From positions 1-9,024 of the forward strand of contig DCTT01000003.1 of NCBI GenBank assembly GCA_002329295.1: 9,024 bases of DNA. The letters are read 5' to 3'. Source of the DNA: Eubacteriaceae bacterium UBA1433. GTDB lineage: Bacteria; Bacillota; Clostridia; Eubacteriales; UBA1433. Numbering within the stretch: the stretch's first letter is position 1; every line of letters begins with the position of its first letter. The position numbers were made by a program, and so were the translations under genes. Of this stretch, positions 4,842 to 9,024 are shown piece after piece. The notes under the pieces were generated by a model. That model was not told where the DNA came from. It worked only from the letters and a program-made list of their open reading frames with translations, and searched no databases.

Positions 4842-4918
4842 ATTTGTCCGATATTACGAGTATGAACCCCGTCTGATGCAACAAACCGAAAGCAGCTGAA
4901 CATTCCGATTTGTCGTTC

Positions 4919-5665
4919 TTACTTCGCCCTTTGCGTCATCTTCCACATCATCTTGCCCATACGAAGGGGATGTCTGTAACACAAGCCTATCTGTACTTTC
5001 TGAAGAAACGAATGACAAATAACAAATTGCTTCGAATGAATATTTTTTGCAAGCCCCCGCCCCACTTTTTCGGCCTCTGCCTTAAACTCTTTCGGGACAG
5101 GGAGCCCTTTTGATGAAGCGGTATTCGTCAGAGGCGGATGCATGATATGAAATGTGATTCCAAAGGCTTCATTCTCAATATGCAAACATTTTGCAAGCGC
5201 TTCAATGGCGCCTTTTGATGAAGCATAGGGTGATATATTTCCGAAGCCTGTCACGCCGACTCCTGAACTTGTAAAGATTACTTTTCCCGCTCCCGCTTTT
5301 CGCATTTCAGGCAAAACCAGCTTTGCCAACCTCGATGCACCGTAATAATTGACATCCATCACCTGCCGATACACTTCATAATCTGTCTCCGGTTCACTCT
5401 TAAAAGTACACATACAGGCATTATGAATCGCAATATCCAAAACGCCGAATCGCTCGATTGCAGCTTCAATGGCCCCCTTCAACGAATTCTCATCGGTTGC
5501 ATCTGCATACGCTACAAACAGCCTATCGGGATACATTGATTCAAGCTTGCCTATATCATCGCTTTGAACATCCAAAACAGCTACGTTATTTCCATCCTCA
5601 AGCAACTGACTGACCATATGGTAGCCGATTCCCTGATTGGCGCCAATAATAAGGATATTTTGCAT
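4919..5665 (-). CDS. Short-chain dehydrogenase/reductase (SDR family)
   Basis: The 248-residue length is typical of classical SDRs. It has the Rossmann start MQNILIIGANQGIG with G8, G12 and G14, then VLDV with D32, an acid that favours NAD(H) over NADP(H). The usual NNAG motif reads HNAC (81-84), an unusual variant; N106 in DVNYYG, S133/S134 in VIFTSSGVG and the catalytic Y147-xxx-K151 (YASSK) are all present, so it should be active. The substrate-loop region MHPPLTNTASS (175-185) and a basic, tryptophan-containing C-terminus (RMGKMMWKMTQRAK) suggest a membrane-near or lipid substrate, but this is a guess. The start is ATG at 5665 after a GGAG ribosome binding site; the 26 codons upstream in frame lack SDR similarity. 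It follows the methyltransferase gene after 71 bases, so they are probably co-transcribed. Confidence 0.93.
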   Translation of the reverse strand: MQNILIIGANQGIGYHMVSQLLEDGNNVAVLDVQSDDIGKLESMYPDRLFVAYADATDENSLKGAIEAAIERFGVLDIAIHNACMCTFKSEPETDYEVYRQVMDVNYYGASRLAKLVLPEMRKAGAGKVIFTSSGVGVTGFGNISPYASSKGAIEALAKCLHIENEAFGITFHIMHPPLTNTASSKGLPVPKEFKAEAEKVGRGLAKNIHSKQFVICHSFLQKVQIGLCYRHPLRMGKMMWKMTQRAK

Positions 5666-5736
5666 TATACTATCTCCTCTGCCGTCAGTTTTATCGAAAG
5701 TTACTCCCGCCCGCCAAATTCTGATTTGCTCAACGA

Positions 5737-6243
5737 TTACCAAATGTAAAGTATCAATTTCTTTGTCTTTTGCTTATACTCCGTGTATGCTTCACCAAAG
5801 TCCTGCTCAAGACGCTTTTCTTCTCTGTTGACTTGAAACATCATCAGAAGAAAAAAAGCTATAAATATCACCACTGACTGCCAGGACCGAAGAAATGCGA
5901 TGACTCCGATATAGTAAATGAACACGCCTGAAAGCATAGGGTTCCTGCATATTCTATAAGGCCCGTCTGTCATGAGGTTGGCCGTTCTTGTTGTTATTGC
6001 ATGATGAAACGGATCCATAGGATTTCCCTTGCCCACAAGTTTCATGTGTACAATTGACCACACAGCAAGTCCTATACCGATTACGGCACAGATAACAAGA
6101 CAAAAAATCCCAAACAAGCTGCTGTCAACACTCCCGGATATGAAAACCATTAGGATAAGAATCAAATTTCCTGTTTTCACCATATCAATTGCCCGTTTTT
6201 CTCTCTTGTTCAACGGCTTTGCTGCTTCGCTCCGAATAATCAT
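5737..6243 (-). CDS. ICMT/PEMT-type membrane methyltransferase
   Basis: From ATG at 6243 this is a 168-residue membrane protein with hydrophobic segments at about 24-42, 44-66 and 105-138. The C-terminal half carries the SAM-binding pattern of isoprenylcysteine O-methyltransferase and phospholipid methyltransferase relatives: GPYRICRNPM (94-103), the E141-E142 pair, and the LE..FG..Y..Y box (L145-Y156). Bacterial members act on small or lipid substrates that are mostly unknown; they do not usually modify prenylated proteins. The start is uncertain: TTG at 6267 would add eight residues, ATG at 6183 would remove twenty, and none has a good ribosome binding site. It is the first gene of a likely pair with the downstream SDR. 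No clear promoter is visible in the 80 bases upstream, which follow a bidirectional terminator. Confidence 0.85.
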   Translation of the reverse strand: MIIRSEAAKPLNKREKRAIDMVKTGNLILILMVFISGSVDSSLFGIFCLVICAVIGIGLAVWSIVHMKLVGKGNPMDPFHHAITTRTANLMTDGPYRICRNPMLSGVFIYYIGVIAFLRSWQSVVIFIAFFLLMMFQVNREEKRLEQDFGEAYTEYKQKTKKLILYIW

Positions 6244-6328
6244 GTGCCGTTTTGCGATTTTTCTCAAACTTTTTTGCTCTGCAACTCAAATATTTTTATC
6301 TTGACGGGCTTTTGAACCATTCGTGCGA

Positions 6329-6364
6329 AAAAAACACTCCGCACAATTGTGCGGAGCGTTTTTT
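6329..6364. terminator. Bidirectional terminator between the methyltransferase and alcohol dehydrogenase genes
   Basis: CTCCGCACAA (6337-6346) and TTGTGCGGAG (6347-6356) form a GC-rich palindromic stem, extended after one A-C mismatch by AAAAAAC/GTTTTTT on the outside. This gives T tracts on both strands. On the minus strand it ends alcohol dehydrogenase transcription; the first base of the gene's TAA stop (6363-6365) lies just outside the hairpin and the other two lie inside its outer arm. Confidence 0.9.
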
Positions 6365-7523
6365 ACAGTGCATTTTTCAAAATCTGCAATACGTCTTGTT
6401 CATCCAGCGGATAAAAAGCATTCTGCAAATTATGCGATCCTTTCTTTGCCATAATCTCCAAATGTTCTTCGCCGATTCCCACTTCACGCAGTGTGGAAGG
6501 AATGTCGATGGATTTAAAAAACTCTTTCGTTTTTGCGATGGCTTCTTTTGCAATTTCATAATCATCTTTGTCGGGGCAAATTCGCCATACATTGACACCG
6601 TATTCCACAAATTTATACAAAGTTTCATCATTTAAAATATATTCCATCCAAACGGGCGTTAAAATCGCAAGCCCGACCCCGTGCGTAATATCATAATAAG
6701 CGCTGAGTTGATGCTCAATAGGATGCGCTGTCGATTGTACTTCGTTTCCTCGCCAAGTCACGCCGTCAATAGCCTGGGAAGCCGCCCACATCAAGTTGGC
6801 GCGCGCCTCATAATTTTCAGGCTCATGATAAGCAATCGGCCCATAATGAATACACGTCTGCAAAATCGCCTCGCCGATGCGATCCTGCAAATAGGCGCCT
6901 TTGACCCGTGTAAAATATTTTTCAAAAGCATGAGACATAATGTCTGCAACGCCGGCAGCCGTTTGCCCTTTCGGCACACTGTATGTATATTCGGGATCCA
7001 AGATAGACACTTTCGGATAAAACAACGAAGAAAACATCGCTAACTTGTCGTTGGTTTCCGGATTCGAAATCACGGCGCCCCTGTCCATCTCTGAACCTGT
7101 CGCCGCAATGGTCAACACGGTAAAAATCGGCAATGCCTCTTTTATCAAACTGGAATCCAGCACTAAATCCCATGCATCTCCATCATACTTTGTCGCCGCT
7201 GCCACTACTTTTGCACAGTCTATGACACTGCCGCCGCCTACGGCCAACACGGCGCCGATGCCGTGCTCTTTGCAAAGAGCTGCACCTTTTCGCACCGTCC
7301 CGATACGCGGATTGGGCTCTACGCCCGGCAGTTCATAAACTTTTATGTCATTTTGAACACATAAATCCTTGATGGTGTCATACAATCCCGTTCGCTTGAT
7401 GCTGCCGCCGCCATAGACCAGCAACACATTGTCCGAATATTTTTTAATTTCCTCACCCAAATGGACAATTTGACCTTTGCCGAAATAGACTTTCGTCGGT
7501 AACTGAAAATAAAAGTTGTTCAT
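6363..7523 (-). CDS. Iron-containing alcohol dehydrogenase (butanol dehydrogenase type)
   Basis: This 386-residue protein is a full-length group III (iron-activated) alcohol dehydrogenase, closest in pattern to NAD(P)H-dependent butanol dehydrogenases (BdhA/YqhD-like). The N-terminal domain has the dinucleotide loop AVGGGSVIDCAK (GGGS at 96-99) and an ATGSEMD segment. The metal site is complete: D194 and H198 in GVADIMSHAF, H267 in STAHPIEHQLS and H281 in ITHGVGLA. It should reduce short aldehydes to alcohols during fermentation in the cytoplasm. The start at ATG 7523 follows AAGGTGAG; an in-frame ATG six codons upstream lies before that site. It has its own extended -10 promoter at 7570-7578 and its own terminator, so it is probably monocistronic although it follows the transporter gene on the same strand. 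Confidence 0.95.
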   Translation of the reverse strand: MNNFYFQLPTKVYFGKGQIVHLGEEIKKYSDNVLLVYGGGSIKRTGLYDTIKDLCVQNDIKVYELPGVEPNPRIGTVRKGAALCKEHGIGAVLAVGGGSVIDCAKVVAAATKYDGDAWDLVLDSSLIKEALPIFTVLTIAATGSEMDRGAVISNPETNDKLAMFSSLFYPKVSILDPEYTYSVPKGQTAAGVADIMSHAFEKYFTRVKGAYLQDRIGEAILQTCIHYGPIAYHEPENYEARANLMWAASQAIDGVTWRGNEVQSTAHPIEHQLSAYYDITHGVGLAILTPVWMEYILNDETLYKFVEYGVNVWRICPDKDDYEIAKEAIAKTKEFFKSIDIPSTLREVGIGEEHLEIMAKKGSHNLQNAFYPLDEQDVLQILKNAL

Positions 7524-7569
7524 AAACTCACCTTTCCACATTAAAATAAAATTTTCCTGAAATATTTAT

Positions 7570-7578
7570 ATTATAACA
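7570..7578 (-). promoter_or_regulatory. Extended -10 promoter of the alcohol dehydrogenase gene
   Basis: On the minus strand TGTTATAAT (7578-7570) is a perfect extended -10 element, identical to the one before repA. The -35 region at 17 bases (ATATAG) is poor. The transcription start would be near 7563, about 40 bases before the ATG. Confidence 0.6.
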
Positions 7579-7663
7579 CATCTTAGGGTATTCTATATTA
7601 ACAAATTACCGTCCGCTCTGCTTACTTGCAGTTATTGCAGCAACAGCATAACATTTATTTTGT

Positions 7664-8644
7664 TCACAGTTGTTTTTCTTCCATTCCCTCTCTTGCGACT
7701 CTTTTTATCTCTTTTTTATGCAAAATATTTACTGCGTTCGCCACCAAAATCTGCTGAAAAAGCGTACCGATCATCACAGGAAACATCACTTCTCCCGGAA
7801 AATATCGCAGTGCAAGCACCGCACCGGCGCTGATATTGCGCATACCTCCGTTTACAGTCACCGCCAGCGTGGTTGCATAATCCGCTTTCAAAAAGCGCGC
7901 AGCCAAATACGACCACACATATCCTGTAGCGGCAAGGAACAAAATCGTCGCAGCCACAGCCAATAAAATCGGATTCATCTCTTTTACAAACGGAGCCACT
8001 TTGGTGGAATTGATCGTCACCACGGCAATGAGCCCTATCTTGCTGAAGGGCGCCAGTTTTGGCCCGAGCGTTTTTTTAATTTCTCCTTTGGTCACCTGAT
8101 GCAGAATCATGCCGAGCAAAGCGGGAATTGCAATCATCAACACAATATCTTTTACCATTCCCATCGCATCAACAGCCACGGTAGAACCTATCAAAAGCTT
8201 CAACGTCAGCGGAACCAAAATCGGACTCAGCAGGGTGTCCAGTATAATAATAGCAATGGTCAGCGCTTCATTTCCTTTATAGATGGATACCCAAACCAAA
8301 CTTACCACACCTGTCGGTACAACAAACTCCAACACGATTCCCGTAATAAAATACGGATGAGAAGGAAACAAAAAACTTGCCGTCCCAAAGGCAAGAACAG
8401 GCATCCAGGCATGTAAAACAAACAGCGTCATTAGCAGAGGCCAGGGGTTTTGGGCAATTTTTTTGATGTCGCCAAAACCGGACCCCAAACTTCCGGCAAA
8501 AGTCATAAAAGCAAACAAAAAAGGAACAATAAAAGCATACTTTCCAAAGACGGAAGAAAAAACAACCCCCATCACCAGACAAATCGGTGTAACAAAAGGC
8601 ATCCACCGCTCAATAAAACTGTTAAATTTATACAATGCTTTCAT
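7664..8644 (-). CDS. Bile acid:sodium symporter (BASS) family transporter
   Basis: A 326-residue, very hydrophobic protein with about nine or ten membrane segments and a short charged C-terminal tail (KKEIKRVAREGMEEKQL). The family features are the first crossover region EFVVPTGVVSLVW (106-118) and the second, NGGMRNISAG (265-274), where unwound helices form the sodium sites in BASS proteins. Members move organic anions such as bile acids, pantoate or keto acids with sodium; the substrate here is not predictable, and nothing ties it to bile acids. The start ATG at 8644 lies seven bases after AAAGGGG. It has a near-consensus promoter, and the 140-base gap to the alcohol dehydrogenase gene contains a separate promoter for that gene. 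It is divergent from the sodium symporter gene at 8906. Confidence 0.92.
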   Translation of the reverse strand: MKALYKFNSFIERWMPFVTPICLVMGVVFSSVFGKYAFIVPFLFAFMTFAGSLGSGFGDIKKIAQNPWPLLMTLFVLHAWMPVLAFGTASFLFPSHPYFITGIVLEFVVPTGVVSLVWVSIYKGNEALTIAIIILDTLLSPILVPLTLKLLIGSTVAVDAMGMVKDIVLMIAIPALLGMILHQVTKGEIKKTLGPKLAPFSKIGLIAVVTINSTKVAPFVKEMNPILLAVAATILFLAATGYVWSYLAARFLKADYATTLAVTVNGGMRNISAGAVLALRYFPGEVMFPVMIGTLFQQILVANAVNILHKKEIKRVAREGMEEKQL

Positions 8645-8715
8645 GTTACATCCCCTTTGATGTCTTGTTTACTTTTTTTGCAACATGCATTTTTGTTTTA
8701 TTTCGCTAACTATTT

Positions 8716-8744
8716 AATATATGCCTGCTTTTCCATGATGTCAA
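8716..8744 (-). promoter_or_regulatory. Sigma-A promoter of the BASS transporter gene
   Basis: On the minus strand a perfect TTGACA (8744-8739), a 17-base spacer and TATATT (8721-8716) match the vegetative consensus with one mismatch. The start point near 8709 gives a leader of about 65 bases. Confidence 0.78.
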
Positions 8745-8797
8745 CAAAAATCTCAGATTTGCTCTATGCAACCGCTCTGTGTTATGTCATTAAAATT

Positions 8798-8813
8798 ACT
8801 TGTAAACTTGTAA
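8798..8813. repeat. Tandem octamer ACTTGTAA x2 in the divergent intergenic region
   Basis: ACTTGTAA is repeated head to tail. It lies between the BASS promoter and the symporter promoter and could be a direct-repeat binding site. Confidence 0.4.
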
Positions 8814-8850
8814 AAAATCCGATTTTAAGATAGATTTCAGTTTCACAATA

Positions 8851-8859
8851 TGGTATGAT
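8851..8859 (+). promoter_or_regulatory. Candidate extended -10 promoter of the SSS symporter gene
   Basis: TGGTATGAT is a TGnTATGAT extended -10 element with one mismatch in the hexamer; no good -35 is seen. Its hexamer is also the start of the palindrome's left arm, so binding there would block the promoter. Confidence 0.4.
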
Positions 8860-8879
8860 TGTATAAATATACAATCATA
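8854..8879. promoter_or_regulatory. 26-bp operator-like palindrome upstream of the SSS symporter gene
   Basis: TATGATTGTAT (8854-8864) and ATACAATCATA (8869-8879) are perfect 11-base inverted arms around AAAT. It has no T tract and sits 27 bases before the start codon, over the likely -10 region, so it reads as an operator for a dimeric repressor and not as a terminator. The TTGTAT/ATACAA core is compatible with GntR-type sites, but that assignment is tentative. Confidence 0.65.
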
Positions 8880-8905
8880 AGTAAAATTATAGAAAGGATT
8901 TTCAC

Positions 8906-9024
8906 ATGAATACCTCATTCGGCACTCTTTTTTCCATGGCTGCATACATGGTACTGATGGTTGGCATCGGCATTTATTTTTCGAAAGTCGCTAACGAAGA
9001 CTCCGAAAATTTCTTTATCGGCGG
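8906..9024 (+). CDS. Sodium:solute symporter (SSS/PutP-like), N-terminal fragment cut by the window edge
   Basis: The 39 visible complete codons begin MNTSFGTLFSMAAYMVLMVGIGIYF and continue SKVANEDSENFFIGG. This is the first transmembrane helix and the following loop of the sodium:solute symporter family; the SxxxxxxEDFFxGGR-type end of the loop is characteristic of PutP-like proteins. Sodium/proline symport is the commonest role for close relatives but the substrate cannot be read from this fragment. The start is ATG at 8906 after GAAAGGA (8892-8898). It is transcribed divergently from the BASS gene and appears controlled through the 26-bp palindrome just upstream. Confidence 0.85.
   Translation, partial: MNTSFGTLFSMAAYMVLMVGIGIYFSKVANEDSENFFIG

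Larger units (their letters stand above)
4340..4918. other. Gene-free region between the two minus-strand operons
   Basis: No supportable gene lies here. It holds the operon promoter (4421-4449), a strong hairpin (4501-4536), a smaller CCGGA/TCCGG hairpin (4545-4559), a very AT-rich stretch at about 4570-4700, and a patch at about 4735-4880 that is visibly richer in G and C than its surroundings. That patch is open in one plus-strand frame (EHDILIGREGEKKRR... to NPV, stop near 4875) but has no start or ribosome binding site, and also open on the minus strand (4702-4884, 60 codons). I recognise neither. It also carries the nested inverted repeats listed separately. Confidence 0.5.

Noticed and set aside
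4702..4884. 60-codon minus-strand ORF starting MLHQTGFILV in the GC-richer patch
   Set aside because: No ribosome binding site, no recognisable family and an arginine-, serine- and cysteine-rich composition typical of an antisense or chance reading. The patch is described as gene-free instead.
7600..7663. Terminator for the BASS transporter gene from the GTTAT...ATAAC repeat
   Set aside because: The stem is short, has a bulge and lacks a T tract, so I do not call it.
8798..8813. Start of a CRISPR array or iteron set, from the ACTTGTAA tandem repeat
   Set aside because: Only two copies of eight bases with no spacing pattern; too little for either.

Overview
The window looks like chromosomal DNA from a low-GC anaerobic Firmicute of the Clostridia or Tissierellia type. 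The grounds are strong AGGAGG-type ribosome binding sites, several TTG starts, a butanol-dehydrogenase-type iron alcohol dehydrogenase, a short lipoprotein with a Gram-positive style lipobox, and a RepA_N/DnaC-like replication module of the kind carried by Firmicute plasmids and conjugative elements. No genus can be named from the sequence alone.

Layout. (1) 31-965, plus strand: a small lipoprotein gene, then a gene for a protein of two tandem DUF1508 (YegP-like) domains, closed by a near-ideal terminator. (2) About 1006-2066, minus strand: the fossil of a mobile-element replication module. It holds a RepA_N initiator cut down to its N-terminal domain plus a short tail, overlapping by ATGA a DnaC-like loader cut down to its zinc-finger N-terminus. 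Upstream is an intact-looking leader: an extended -10 promoter, a 15-codon hydrophobic leader ORF and a terminator/antiterminator-like set of inverted repeats. (3) About 2066-2582: no convincing gene, but unusually many short inverted repeats. (4) 2583-4449, minus strand: a two-gene operon of a zinc-dependent phospholipase C-like protein and a GT4 glycosyltransferase, translationally coupled, with a recognisable promoter. (5) 4340-4918: gene-free, with the promoter above, a strong hairpin and a nested set of inverted repeats in a more GC-rich patch. (6) 4919-6243, minus strand: a short-chain dehydrogenase and an ICMT/PEMT-type membrane methyltransferase. (7) 6363-8644, minus strand: an iron-containing alcohol dehydrogenase and a bile acid:sodium symporter (BASS) family transporter, each with its own promoter. 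(8) 8906 to the window end, plus strand: the start of a sodium:solute symporter (SSS/PutP-like) gene, divergent from the BASS gene, with a 26-bp near-perfect palindrome across its probable -10 region.

How the genes fit together. The two envelope-related blocks are (1) (lipoprotein) and (4) (lipid hydrolase fold plus glycosyltransferase, plausibly glycolipid work at the membrane). Blocks (6) to (8) are metabolic and transport genes: two dehydrogenases, a membrane methyltransferase and two sodium-coupled transporters. I see no intact defence system, CRISPR array, tRNA or rRNA. The most unusual material is the decayed replication module with its leader and the structure-rich gene-free DNA next to it.
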